Below, one piece after another: positions 1 to 11,358 of a stretch of 64,000 bases of DNA. The notes under the pieces are model-generated. The model was not told where the DNA came from and searched no databases. It saw only the letters and a program-made list of their open reading frames with translations. The position numbers were made by a program, and so were the translations under genes. This DNA comes from Phylloscopus collybita (lineage: Eukaryota > Chordata > Aves > Passeriformes > Phylloscopidae): contig JAJNNQ010000029.1 in the NCBI GenBank assembly GCA_027886175.1, positions 1,054,001 to 1,118,000 of the forward strand. Reading direction: 5' to 3'. Every line of letters starts with the position of its first letter. Position 1 is the stretch's first letter.

Positions 1-1029
1 TGGTTTTATATTTTCAACGTTTCTTAAGGAAGCAAGCCATACACAATTTTACTTTTCATCAGTTTTGATCCTCAACTAGTTTTTGAACCTATTGGCTCAA
101 ACTTAAGACAAAGGCTGATAAATTATTACAGGTTTCATGATAACAGACAAATAGACAAATAGATCACAAGAACTCTGATGGGAGATGATGTTACAGTTAA
201 GCTTGCACCTTATTAGATAGAGAATCTACATGGGGGAAAAAAAACTTTGCATAAATGATTTAGGGGTGAATATCTTCCAGCATGTGGTATACATGCTTTC
301 TGAGACTGTAGAGCCACAAACCATGAGTCAGTAGAAAACCAGTCTCAATTATTACATTCAGTAAGGTAACTTTCTATTTGCTGATTTTGTTTTCTGGCTT
401 TATATGGTGTTTGCCTGGTATTCCACAACACCAGTAGTGGAAGGTTTGATCTTCAGAATTTACCTCAATTTAGATAGTTACATTTGAATTTACTGCCTTA
501 CTTAATTTGAATGACTTTATCAAAAGTGTTGTGTGCCCTTTAGTAAATGCAGAAGATGGATTATTTTTGTTTTGTTTTGGTTCACCCAAAATTGTGGAGA
601 GACTAAAGAATGATGCTATTTTCATGGTCTAGGTGGCTATGAATAAAACAATGTAAGTGTTGAAAATAATCTACTTGAATTGCTGAAGATTGCCCTCTGA
701 GATAGGACAAACTCACTTGAAAAATGGAGCCAATTTCAATGCATGCTCCATGCAGTACCTCTGCTGGCTCAAGAATTGCATTTTGAAGGTGTTCTTGGAT
801 AGATTCTTGAATAAATGATTCCCTAGTCATAGAAGTGCCCAGCTTGCAGGATGAGTATAGAAATACAGAAAGTCTGTGATCCATTCAATTCATTGCAGAG
901 CTTGGAGGCTAATGTTGATCTGTGTCATTTCACTGAGTTTTAATTCCCTCATTCTGCTTTCATGGATCTTCTTGGGGAAGTAGTAATCAGAACCTACTCA
1001 AAAGACTGCAGCTGAGATCTAAAAAGGGG
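1..1029. other. Intergenic, nothing recognised
   Basis: AT-rich DNA with no open frame, repeat family or motif that I can support. The 93-codon minus-strand frame at 603-884 has no recognisable features. Confidence 0.6.
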
Positions 1030-1899
1030 CGCCTATGAGCCTGGGGTGACACGCCAGCCAGGTGTTGGGGGCGGCACGGGCAGCCCAGCTGCAGTGCCTC
1101 TGCACCAATGCACCCAGCATGGATAACAAACAATGGAAGCCATCGGCAGCAGGAAGCTGTGATGTAGTTATCACCATGGAAATGTGCTGGGATGACTGGA
1201 GTGGTGCAGGGGATGGCTACGAGCTCTTCAGAAGGGACAGGTGAGGAAGGAGAGGCAGTGGGGCTGCTCAGTTCGCTGGGGAGGGTTTTGGCTGGGCAGA
1301 GCTCAGGGACAGTGGGGAGAAGGCTGAGTGCCTGCGGGTGGCAGTCAGAGGGATGGCCAGCAGGGCAGAGATCCTGATGGGAGCCTGTCACAGACCACCT
1401 AGCCAGGAGGAAGTGAAATATTCTGTCAGTGGATATTTCATGATCACTAGCCCTTGTTCTTGTGGGAGAATTAAACTTTCCAAATGCCTGCTGGAAACCC
1501 AACACAGTGGGGAGGAGACAGTCTGGGAGGTTCCTGCAGTGTGTGGAAGGAAACTTCCAGACACAGCTGGTAGGGGAGCCTACCAGGGCATGTCCTGCCA
1601 GACCTGCTGTTCACAGACAGAGAAGGGCTGTGGGAAATGTGGTGGTCAGAGGCCATCTTGGGCACACTGACCATGGAATGATAGAGTTTCTCTATTCTTG
1701 GTGAAGTAAGGAAGGCGATCAACAGAACCTCTGCCTTGGACTTCCAGGGGGCAGGCTTTGGCCTGTTCAGGACACTGGTTCAGAAAGTCTCTCAGGAAAC
1801 TGCCCTTAAAAACAAAGGGATTCAGGAGGGCTGGACATGCTTTAAGAAGGAAATTTTAAAGGTGCAGGAGCAGGCCATCCCTATTTGCTAAAAGGTGAG
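1030..1899 (+). mobile_element. CR1 LINE, segment 1 (endonuclease part of ORF2), degenerate
   Basis: First piece of a 5'-truncated CR1 non-LTR retrotransposon. The bases around 1100-1700 follow the avian CR1 ORF2 endonuclease region: the CTGCACCAATGCAC and CATGGATAACAAACAA blocks near 1100, the GGGATGACTGGAGTG block at 1190, the GCCCTTGTTCTTGTGG block at 1450, and the segment before the reverse transcriptase (GGACTTCCAGGGGGCAGGCTTTGGCC) near 1740. Frames are broken, so no full endonuclease is encoded. The 5' boundary is approximate. The segment is cut at 1899 by an LTR insertion. Confidence 0.85.
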
Positions 1900-2622
1900 T
1901 GTCTTGGTTTGGAAAGACAGGTATCTGCCAGGGAAAGCTGGAGTTTCCCTTGGAATGAAGAATGTAAACCCCTCACCCCCTCTGAATTATAATTTTGCAA
2001 TTAAGGGCTTTCAGGCAAAGATTTGGGAATAGGAATTACAGTTCTTTACTAGGAATATTAACAGTACAAATGTAGTGGTTAAAAAAAGAAAGAAACAACC
2101 AAACATTTATCCTAGAAACCCTGACAGAGTCAGAGCTACAACCTGACACCCTGTTGGTCAGGATGTTGGAAGCAGTTTAGAAGTCCTACTGGAGTGGCAG
2201 ATGTGGTTCTGTTGGAGCAGAGATGATCCTGAGAGAAAAGGGTCCAGTGATGGTGAGAAGGATCCAGTCTTCCTTTGGGAATCCAGTGAAACCAGATACC
2301 TTGTGTTACTACGTCTCAGTTTTTATCCAGGTAGGAATGGTTGGCTCCCCCCACGGGGTGGAGCATCTCACATTGGGATAATGGAATGTGTCCTCTCATT
2401 GCTGAGCCTTAATGGCCCATTAGCAGAAAATATCCCCTGGAGGGAGGATGGGTGGTGAAAGAGATAAGAAACACTGCCCCACCTGGTTTTAACAGTTGGC
2501 CCATTATCAGAAGGCATCTGCCCCCCTCCCCCCAGTGTTACAAGAGATAAAGAAAAACATCTCCTCAACTGCTTTCAACAGATGAAATGGAATACACATT
2601 TTTGGTTCCATAACCCAGGACA
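1900..2622 (-). mobile_element. Solo LTR A of an avian endogenous retrovirus, inserted in the CR1
   Basis: A 723-bp element that starts TGTCTTGGTTTGGAAAGACAG and ends TAACCCAGGACA, giving the TGT...ACA ends of an LTR. It interrupts a CR1 that is collinear on both sides. It is closely related to the copy at 27679-28412 and more distantly to 29336-29898. By comparison with the last copy, sense is the minus strand: TTTTTATCC near 2319-2328 is the complement of the GGATAAAAA TATA-like box. I see no exact target duplication (GTGAG before, TTATC after). No gag, pol or env flanks it. Confidence 0.85.
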
Positions 2623-4115
2623 TTATCTGGAAGAGAAGAAAGACCAGCCTGACTGAAGAAGAAACTTTCACTGGAACTCATGGAATAAATTAGATTTTAT
2701 GACCTTTGGAAGATGGGGCAGGCAACTCAGAGACAGTACAGTGATGTTGTTAAGTCATGTAGAGAGAAAATTAGAAAGGAAAAGCTCAGCTAAAACTCAT
2801 TCTGGCCAGTGCAGTGAAAGAGAATAAAAACTGTTTTTATAAACACATTAAAAAGAGACCCAAGAAAAATCTTCATAATTTATTGGATGTATGGAAAACA
2901 TTTTCACCGAGGGTGAGGAAAAGGCTAGGTTGTTTGATTCCATCTTTGCCTCAGTTATTAACAATAAGACCAGTTATCCTCAGGGCAGCCAGCCCTGGTA
3001 GACAGGGATGGGGAACAGAACAGACACCAAGCATTCCAGGAGGAAGCAGTAAATGATCTGCTGTGCCATTTGGACAATCACAAGTGTATGGGACTGGATG
3101 GGATTCTTCCAGGCGTACTGAGGGAGTAGAGGAAGAGCTCACCAAGCCACACACCATCATCTATCATCAGTCCTAGTTAACAAGGGAGGCCCCAACAACT
3201 GGAGGCTGGATAGTGGGATGTCCACCTACAGGAAGGTTTGGAAGGAGGATCCAGGGCATACAGGGCTTGGAAAGGTTATGAAATAGATTATCTTGAGTGC
3301 CATCACACAGCACATAGAGGACGACCTGGAGATTGGGCCCATCCAGTGTGGGTTTAGGAAAGGAAGATTCTGCTTGACCAACCTCATCTCCTTTTATGAC
3401 CAGGTGAACTGCCCAGTGGGTGAGGGAAAGACTGTGGATGCTGTCTACCTGGACTTCAGCAAAGCCTTTAACACTGTCTCCCAGAGCATTCTCCTGGAGA
3501 ATCTGGCAGCCCATGGCTTTGACAAGGGGTCTGTTTACTGAATTAAAGCAACTGAACCTAGAGTGGTGGTGAATGGAGTTAGACGCAGTTGGTGGCCTGT
3601 CACTTAGTGGGGTTCCCAGGTCTCAGTATTGGTGCCTGTCCCGTGTAATGTCTTTATCACTGATCTGGGTGAGGGGATTGAATGCACCCTTGTAAGTGTT
3701 TAGATGACACCAAAGTGGGCAGGAGAGTTGGTCTTCTGGAGTGTAGGAAGGTTCTGCTTCTGAAGAGATCTGAATAGGCTGGATTGATAGGCAGAGGCCA
3801 ATTCGATGAGGTTCAGCAAGGTGAAGTGATGGGTCCTTGTGTCATAACTCTAGGCAGTGTTACTGGCTGGAGTCAGAATGGCTGGAAAACAGCTCGGTGG
3901 AAAAGAACCTGGGGGTGGTGGTCGACAGTGGCTGAACATGACCCAGGTGGCCAAGAAGGCCAATGGCATCGTGGTCTGTATCAGCAACAGTGTGGCCAGC
4001 AGGACCAGGGCAGTGATTGTCCCCCTGAACTTGGCACTGGTGAGGCCACACCTTGAGTTGTGTGTTCAGTTCTGGGCCCCTCACTACCAGAAGGACACTA
4101 AGGTGCTGGAGCATG
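2623..4115 (+). mobile_element. CR1 LINE, segment 2 (reverse transcriptase part of ORF2), degenerate
   Basis: Continuation of the same CR1 after the LTR at 1900-2622. The reverse transcriptase is still legible. Palm motif A appears as VYLDFSKAFNTV in a frame covering 3293-3541. The catalytic FADD box survives only as C-L-D-D-T-K at about 3697-3714. The later block with VAKKANGI and GLVRPHLE-type sequence lies in 3857-4141. Stops and frameshifts (for example TGA at 3539) show it is dead. It is cut at 4115 by a second LTR insertion. Confidence 0.9.
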
Positions 4116-4579
4116 TGTTGAAACACATAATCACAGTATGATTATACGCAGGTGCTTTTATTGAAGAGCTCTGGGAATCAGGGGTACAGACCCAAATCTG
4201 ACTCCGACATTGATTCATGATGAACATGTTTTTGTACCCTTGTGTTATATAACTATATATTAATTATTAAACCCGTATTGTTCTATTGTATACATTGATC
4301 TTATCCAAGCATGAATTCTTGTGATTTTGGTCAAACAGTAATCATATTCAATTAATCCTTTAATTTAACAATCACATGATGATACTCTTCCCTTTTTTTA
4401 TTACCCGGACAGAGTCATACTTGATTTGGTTAAGACAATAGCCATAGCTAGAGCAAAGCTAACATTCTGTTCCCAAGGTCTTGTTGACCGGCAAGTTCAG
4501 GCCTCTTCTTTCTAACCACCAGCACCCCTACTCACCCGTTTGCAATTTTTTGAGAAACCATTTTAACCCTATACTATCA
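4116..4579 (-). mobile_element. Solo LTR B (ERVK-like), inserted in the CR1
   Basis: A 464-bp TG...CA element that sits precisely between two CR1 segments which are adjacent in intact copies. On the minus strand it has an LTR layout: a TATATAACAC box, then an AATAAA polyadenylation signal (complement of TTTATT at 4157-4162), followed by a short U5 that ends CAACA. Class II (ERVK-like) assignment is by resemblance only. A target-site duplication is not obvious. It is unrelated in sequence to LTR A. Confidence 0.75.
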
Positions 4580-5016
4580 TCCAGAGAAAGGCATTGGAGC
4601 TATTGAAGTCTGGAGCACAAGTCCTGTGAGGAGCAGCTGAGGGAGCTTGGATTGTTTGGCCTGGAGGCTCAGAGGAGGCCTTAGCCTTCTCTAGAGCTGC
4701 TGGACAGGAGGGTGTAGCTAGCTCAGGGTCAGCCTCTCCTCCCAGGCAAACAGTGACAGGACAAGTGGACATAGGCTCAAAGTCTGCTGGGTGAGGTACA
4801 GGTTGGACATCAGTAAGAATTTCTTCATGGAAAGGGTTATTGAGCCATTGGAATGGGCTCCCCAGGGAGGTGGTGAAGTCACCAACTCTGGAGCTGCTCG
4901 AGAAACAACTGGACCTGGCACTTAGTTCTGTGGTTTAGTTGATAATATCAACTTCTGTCAAAGGTCAGACTCAATGATCTTGAAGGTCTTTTCCAACCTT
5001 AATGGTTCTATGATTC
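4580..5016 (+). mobile_element. CR1 LINE, segment 3 (ORF2 end and 3' UTR)
   Basis: 3' end of the same CR1 after the second LTR insertion. It resumes with TCCAGAGAAAGGCATTGG, the sequence that directly follows GGAGCATG (4108-4115) in intact copies. It runs through the conserved TTTCTTCATGGAAAGGGTTATTGAGC and AGGTCTTTTCCAACCTTAATGG blocks and ends TTCTATGATTC, the CR1 3' terminal signature, at about 5016. Only one copy of the terminal octamer repeat is present. Confidence 0.92.
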
Positions 5017-6419
5017 AATTCCCATGTTAAACAAAATCAGTAACGCAGAATTTAGTGGATGATTTCCATGGCAACCAATGCTCATATAACACATTCAAGA
5101 TGATACAAGCAGAAGAAAATTCTGTCAAATGAGGCACAGTCCTGCTCAGTTTTTTTCCTGGAGGCTGTGTAACATCACAGTGTCTTAGAGTGTATCAAGG
5201 GCAAAAAATCTGTAGTGGAGAGTTCTTCAGTTACTGGATATTTTTCATACAGTGTTTAAATACTTTAAGTAATGTTTTATTTAAACCTTAATATGCCAGT
5301 GCTAGACCTGAGAAAAGATCCTTTTAGCCAAGCTTATCTTTGCAGCTTTCTCTAGAGGTTGTAATGGAAGAGAGTACTGGAAAAGTATTGTGATGACACA
5401 TACCTAATTTTGTCTAGATTCTGATAAGGGATTTCTTTGCCCATATGGATTTTTGCTTCATGAATTTCCAGGTTGTCTTTGGGCCAAATGCCTTCTCTTC
5501 ACGGTATCTTGTTGCAAGGAGTTCCATTGCTGAATAATTTCCTTTATGAGAAAAGGGTTTTTTTTTTTAATTTATATTAAATCTGCCACATGCTGGGTTT
5601 TGCATTGAAAAAGCCTGTGAATGTTTATTCACAGATGTTTGTAGTTTCCAGTGATAGTGTATATATCCTACGGGATTATAGGCTAAGATTTTGATTTTGA
5701 GCCCAATTCATTGATATTTCTCCACCCCCTACCTAAATATTGCTCATTGACTTCTGAAGTAAAATGTTTAAAAGGTGTCACTTACAAATTTTGTACATAC
5801 ACAGGAGTGAAAGAAAGTGTTTATGAGTTGAAAATACATCTGTTTGCAAGGGTTATAAAGGTTGCTTTAAGTGTTGTTTAGTTAAAGTGGTAAAAGATGA
5901 CAGAATACAAATAAAATCAAATGTAATCTGAATAAACCACATACATACAAATATTTTTTCTTATGGTTATTGCTACAATTTAAGGTTTAAAATAGCCACT
6001 GGAGGGCTCACTGATCTTATGGTAAATGACAAGCTTATCTTTCAAAGACAGTATTTGTGGGTTTTTGTTAAGGCACTATTAATTGGTGTGCTCCCATTTG
6101 AAGAAGACTGGATGATAACAGAATTTTTGAAGATAATGTGCAGGGAACACCTACATTTTCATCTCAAAGAATAACAATTCTTGGGCTTATTACCTGTGTA
6201 CAGTGTGGGAACATTTGCAAAGGTTTGGAAGGCAGGAGGGTCTAAATCTCATAAAATGAAAATAAAGGATCAGTGTTCTCACTCCCTTCCCATAAAAAAA
6301 TGTAAAATGTTTTCCTGTCAGACAGCAGAGTTGCCCCATTTTGAGGAGCCACCTACACACGTGACAGATTTTCCCTTCCCTTCTCTGCTGTGTGTGGCAC
6401 CAGAGCTTCAGTGATGAGT
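5017..6419. other. Intergenic, nothing recognised apart from one X-box-like site
   Basis: AT-rich DNA after the CR1 3' end. No coding, RNA or repeat signal is seen until LTR C. Confidence 0.6.
5062..5075 (+). promoter_or_regulatory. Candidate RFX X-box
   Basis: ATTTCCATGGCAAC matches the X-box with a strong right half (GGCAAC) and one mismatch on the left. It lies about 45 bases after the CR1 3' end. A single motif match has little predictive weight. Confidence 0.3.
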
Positions 6420-6743
6420 CAGGCCTAGGGCTGTGGTCTTTTTGGACCACTGGTGGTAGAACTGGGAGAAAACACAGCACAGTGGAAGAATGGATTGTAA
6501 AAGAATAGAGATAGTGCTGTAGGCAGTCTCTCACCCCTGATAAGTTGCAGCTGTGTAAGTCAGGTGAACAGCACTAAAGGAAAAAGAAGTATGGAATGTT
6601 GATGTGTATTGACCAGTCACAAAAGGGTAAAAGGGCACATAGGTGTTACGCACGTGAGAAGGGTATAAAAGGTTGTACTTGGGATTAATAAAGTGCTGAT
6701 GCTTGAAACCATTCATGGTGTCAATTGTGAGTCCTCCATCACA
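6420..6743 (+). mobile_element. Solo LTR C, 5' boundary uncertain
   Basis: This stretch has the layout of the promoter and terminator part of an LTR on the plus strand: TATAAAA at 6664-6670, AATAAA at 6687-6692, and an end CCTCCATCACA at 6743. The spacing of about 20 bases from TATA box to polyadenylation signal is unusually tight, as in some compact avian LTRs. I cannot place the left end or a target duplication. No internal retroviral genes follow. Confidence 0.6.
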
Positions 6744-7299
6744 GCATATTTAATTAGTGTCAGTTTCTCCTGACACTTTTAATCAAGCCTTTATTTAATT
6801 GGAATTAAAAAGAACTTACGTTTTCAGACACATTGGGAACAATTAATTCTGCTTACATACACTAATATTTTGGTATATTCCCCAGGCTGAACCTTTCCTT
6901 TCTCTTTTTGGGTTTTAAGTATCCTCTTGGATATGTACTGTGTTTTCCTGTCACTGATACAATGAATGGAGCTAAATGATTTATATTTATTATGAGCAGC
7001 TTCCTTAAGTTCACAGCAGTTCCACTGTTCTGTGGGATATACTTGTAGTCCATGAAATGCACTGTTCCTGAAGTGATTTTGCCAGTCATTTGCCTCTACT
7101 TTATTCTTTCTGTTCCTGTGAGAATATATTCCAGAACTTCACTCAATCTGTTTTTTACTTTAAGGAAACTCATCTAATTTATTGTTCTCTAGTGGCCATT
7201 TTCAACTCAGCCTATTTCAAAATGTTTGCCCTGCACTGAGTAGTTATGTAAATTCTTTGCCATGATTTTGGATCCTGCATTTTGCAAGCTAATTCTGGG

Positions 7300-7446
7300 G
7301 GTTTTTTTGTTGTGGTGGTGGTGGCGGTTTTGTGGTGTTTTGTTTTGTTTTGTTTTGTCTGTTTGTTTGTTTGTTTGTTTGTTTTGTTGGTGGTGGTGGT
7401 GGTGGTGGTTTTGGTTTGGTTTTGATTTTGGTTTTTTTATTTTTAA
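7300..7446 (+). repeat. G/T-rich low-complexity tract (GGT, GTTTT and GTTT units)
   Basis: Runs of GTGGTGG, GTTTT and GTTT units, then GGTGGTGGTGG, with almost no C or A on the plus strand. It encodes a meaningless cysteine/tryptophan-rich frame. Confidence 0.9.
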
Positions 7447-7732
7447 ATTTTTATTTCCTGCTCATATGTGTCCACTTTGAGTGTTCCTCATGACTTCCCT
7501 CTTCCTTTATTTTAGATACCGAAAAGTCATCTGTTGGAGGGGTTCCTTTGTTTAGAAAGACAGGTGTCTCCTAGGGAAAGCTGGAGTTTCCCTTGGAATG
7601 GAGAATGTCAACCCACTCCCTCCGAATTATTGTAATTTTGCCATTAGGGGCTTTCGGACAAAGGTATGGGAATAGGAATAACAATTCTTTACTAGTATGT
7701 ATAACAAAGCAAAATAAACAACAACTACAGCA

Positions 7733-7805
7733 TGTGGTGAATGATAATTCATGTTTTCATAATATTGTTGTGGTGAATGATAGTTTATGTTTTTCGTAAT
7801 GTTGT
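7733..7805 (+). repeat. 36/37-bp tandem duplication at the start of LTR E
   Basis: Two adjacent copies begin TGTGGTGAATGATA at 7733 and 7769 and differ at a few positions plus one inserted T. They form the first bases of U3 of LTR E. Repeated enhancer-like units are common in LTR U3 regions. Confidence 0.85.
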
Positions 7806-8353
7806 TGTCATAATAAACAGAAAATAAAATGTACTTTTCTAAAAAAGCCAAAAAGCCCCCCCAAGCAGGGCAGAGGGCTTGGAAAATTAGCCTTCCCCCG
7901 TCTCCGGAGCGGAGAACATAGAAATTACAATTCCAATGGCAGGTGGAGAACAACCTGGACGAGGATGCCCCACACCTGATAAGGACTAATGGCCCTGAGA
8001 TGATATCTTATCAATCAGGGACATTAAGAGTACTCAGGAACCTTCCACACCCAGGAAACCCATTCATAAGCTGGACCCTGCTTTCGAAATTTCATCAACG
8101 AGACGCTGAGGGACAAAAGAACTTACAGAAATCTCGGACTCACTAAGCCCAGCCAGAGAAAGTATAAAACAGCTGGCTTGGGCTCGGGTCGGTGTCAAAC
8201 CAGGGGGAGTGTAACGCGGTAGAGGTCGCGCTCGTGGTTTCACCCACTGCAGGCACTGTTTCCTTGGTCGTTGGCTTTGACGATTTCTCTGTCTGAAATT
8301 TTTGCTGGCAAATAAATCTTTTTCGATAGAATTGGCTCTCTAAATTTGTAACA
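7733..8353 (+). mobile_element. LTR E, nested inside LTR D, with 4-bp target duplication
   Basis: A 621-bp element with TGTGG...GTAACA ends, flanked on both sides by AGCA (7729-7732 and 8354-8357). On the plus strand it has TATAAAA at 8163-8169 and AATAAA at 8311-8316, so U3, R and U5 are in order. It begins with a tandem duplication of about 36 bases. A 4-bp duplication suits a class I (gamma-like) integrase; that is an inference. The open frame at 7943-8146 lies in U3 and is not taken as a gene. Confidence 0.8.
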
Positions 8354-9990
8354 AGCATTAACAACAAAACAGAACCAGGAACCTCGAGGGGCTTTGTTTC
8401 ACAAGGCCCAGGGCAGTCTGATCTCTCAGAGCACCAGGCTGGAAGGGTGGAAAATCCCGGGCTGGTGGATGGGATCAGAAGCTCTGCCGGTGGCAGCTGG
8501 AAGGGCGGGGATGTCCCGGCAGGGCCGGGCAGTGCGGGGCCAGAGAGCAGCAAAAACCCTCCAAGCAGGGCCGAAGGAAGGGTGGCGGTGGGACAGGGCC
8601 GGCCCAGCTCCAGCAGGGCAGCAGGAGGAGCTCAGAGTTCCAGGACAGGTGGTGGTAGATTTCCCAGGACCGGACTTGGTGGTGACAGTGAACTCCTCTC
8701 AGCAAACAAACAGACTGGCTGTCCTCCCTCTGATGCCGAGAGCAAGAGAGGAGTAGCTGCCTCTCGCTCTGTCCTTTACCTGCCCAAAAATTGCCATGAT
8801 CTTTCCCCGTCTGACTTTTGGCCACCTCTTTGTTTTAAAGGTCAAGCACCAAGTAGTTAGTGTCCTAGCAACTTATGGGGAAAAATTCTCTAAGTAGAAA
8901 AAGAGACAAATCTAACCCCCAGCAAGGGGATACACGAATTTTTGGTTTTTTGTCTTGGCAGGTAAACCTCTTTTATAATTCACAGTGAAGTATCCATATT
9001 TTTGGTTTCTTAGTTCTCAACACATCTTCCTTCCACCTTCCATCAGCTTTTTAATCATTCATGTAAAGAAAAGTTTTCATCAGTTAAATTCTTCCATTAT
9101 ACATTATCATGCAGTATCTATGAAGAAAGTAAGAGTTATAACACAGATGGGAAAAGATTCTACCTGGAAATACATTTTGTCCAAATCTGTCTTTCCTCCT
9201 TCTCAGACTAAAAACATTCATCAAATTCATCTCTGCATTTCATTCAGGACCTGTGTTCATGGGGCCATCTTACAAACTTGATGCAAAACAAGCCTGTTGC
9301 AGATAACTTCACCTCTAAAAATGGCATATATTGGAAGTACGGCATTTGAAATGTTTTCTTGTTTTTACAGCTGTATTCTTCCCCTTATGTAAGGGAAGAA
9401 GAAAGGGATGTAAGGAAGACTGAAGTCTTCCTTGGCCATACTTGAACACTAAGTCATTACATGCATGCATTTTCAGACTTACCTTGAAAAAAAAAAAAAA
9501 AGAAAAAGAAAAAAAATCAAAAAAATCAGATTCAATTCACAGAAGAGAAACAGGCGAACTGATTAATCTTGATTTACAGGTATTAAAACTGAATGCCTTT
9601 TCATGTTTTAGCAGAATATTAGTGGTGTTGTCATGGATATCCTGTTTTGCTGTCTTGCAGATGTGCTAAAAATGGGATTTTCCCTTCCCACCTCTTAACT
9701 ATTCATATGAATGTGATTGAAATCAGTGAAAAGTCTTTAGCCATCTCAGCAGATGTTGGACTAAGATGTAAGTGAACAATAGAATGTCAGCACGTTTTAT
9801 TTCATAATATTTTTCAAGTATTTCTATATCTTATTCGACTAATGGAAATTAGATGCCTATTGTGAGCTTTCCCTCATGATGGAGCACACCAAACTCCAAG
9901 CTTCTGCTGGCTCAGCCTGGTAGTGCAGCTCCTGCACCTCGGTGTTCCTCCCAGGAACCTATCATCACTGTAAGAGAGGTATGCAGGCTC

Positions 9991-10020
9991 AAAATATGAG
10001 GCCTCAAGGCCTCATATTTT
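9991..10020 (+). repeat. 30-bp near-perfect palindrome (14-bp arms, 2-bp spacer)
   Basis: Arm AAAATATGAGGCCT at 9991-10004 and its exact complement AGGCCTCATATTTT at 10007-10020 flank CA. There is no pyrimidine or U-tract context that would make it a terminator, and no transposon around it is recognised. Confidence 0.95.
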
Positions 10021-11330
10021 TTGAATATAATTTTTGAATGTAATGGTTTTTGAAAATAATTTTTTAAAACTTTTGTTTTGGGGCATAACCATTTTATCAA
10101 ATGCTCAAAGTATGGACTGAGTGCAGATATGGAAACCATCTTATATACAGCGGTGTTTTCATCGTGGGCTGTGAGTTGTGGGAATATGCCTCCCTTTGGG
10201 TGGACTTGGCTGTGGTGGCTGCTGGTGACCAGTGCAGCTGCTGGTGACCCCTTCCCACTGGTGACAGTGGTGGGAAGAGGCTCCCAGGCAGCACCACAGG
10301 GAGAATGTCCTGGGGTCAAGCCTAGCCTGCAGGAACTGCTTTAAGCTTGGTCTGGCCTGATCTGCAGTTCCCTCTGTCACAGGCATGGCCTAGGACCCTA
10401 AAACTGCTGTCTGTGTCACCATACGGAACTCCCAGCACTCCTTCCCTTAAGGAACTATTGGTCCTTGCTTTTCCCTGACACTAACCTTTTTCAGCTGTAT
10501 CTTAGAACTGTCATGTCTGTAGTATCTTCTTTTTTGTCTTTTACTGTGAATTCAAACCCTGCCAGAACTTTCTATAACCCTACACAGGGAGCTAGAGTAA
10601 TTTCAGTCTCCCTTCTCCCCCAGCCATTTTTTCAACCCAACCTTCCTTTTGTGATGCTGGAATCACCTGCATTTCTGGCACAGCAATGCGACTTTTGGCC
10701 TACTGATCCCACTCATTCTACCAGCTGTACAGCACAAAACTAGAATCCTCATGACTCGCGTTTCTGGCTCAGGACAGCGTTTATATGATGCACTGATTCT
10801 CAAAATACTGCTGGTAGTTCAGATTTCATTAATCGTTTATCTTCAAAAAAGACCCCAAACCCCTTTGGTTGCTGTTGGCTGTGTTGGTTTTTATTTTAGA
10901 TGAAACATTAAAGGCCGTGGGAAACAATAGCTCGATTCTTGTGAAGACTTGAAAAAATACTGTTTGTCTCTTTACATGCCTTCTGGAATGAAGTGCTTGG
11001 TAACATAACCACTGCCGTGCAAGTGTTTGACAGGCGGAGGGGTGGGTATGTGTAAACTTGATTCACATTTTCAACTGAATCTGCACTGTGGAACTGTATG
11101 TACATCTATGCCCGTGGGATGTGCCTACCAGAATGCATCCGGGGCTCTCCATTCCTATATGGCGCAGACCAAGGACTGGCCAAAATGTGTCATAATTTTA
11201 TCTTCTGTGGAAATGACAGTGGGTGTAGAAATGGCAGACACATTATTACTGAACTGTGATTTGCAACAGTTGCCATACTCACAAAAACCTGGTCAGAGCT
11301 TCCCCTTTCAGGCTCCTCATAAATTACCTT

Positions 11331-11358
11331 TTTATTTACCTCACACAAGGTAAATAAA
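11331..11358 (+). repeat. 10-bp inverted repeat with 8-base loop
   Basis: TTTATTTACC at 11331-11340 and GGTAAATAAA at 11349-11358 pair perfectly around TCACACAA. TAAATTACC units on either side add a partial direct repeat. Confidence 0.9.

Larger units (their letters stand above)
7549..8960 (-). mobile_element. LTR D, host element split by nested LTR E
   Basis: The left part (7549-7732) begins TGTTTAGAAAGACAGGTGTC and follows the same sequence order as LTR A and the 27679 copy (AAAGCTGGAGTTTCCC, then TAGGAATAACAATTCTTTACT). The right part (8354-8960) is GC-rich at first and ends with ATTTTTGGTTTTTTGTCTTGGCA, parallel to the ATTTTTGGTTCCATAACCCAGGACA end of LTR A. The middle is therefore a divergent subfamily. 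Without the insertion the element is about 790 bp. The right boundary is assigned by analogy and is less certain than the left. Confidence 0.65.

Noticed and set aside
987..1505. 172-codon minus-strand open frame
   Set aside because: It lies antisense to the CR1 endonuclease region, which explains its composition and length. No independent coding evidence.
3293..4141. Reverse transcriptase-like frames as a functional gene
   Set aside because: They are a degenerate CR1 ORF2 with stops and frameshifts and an altered FADD box, cut by LTR insertions.
7943..8146. 67-codon frame in LTR E
   Set aside because: It sits in U3 upstream of the LTR TATA box and matches no retroviral gene I recognise.
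8143..8860. Several overlapping open frames of 116-137 codons on both strands
   Set aside because: They fall in the GC-rich part of LTR D and the end of LTR E, where stops are rare. No frame has recognisable domains.
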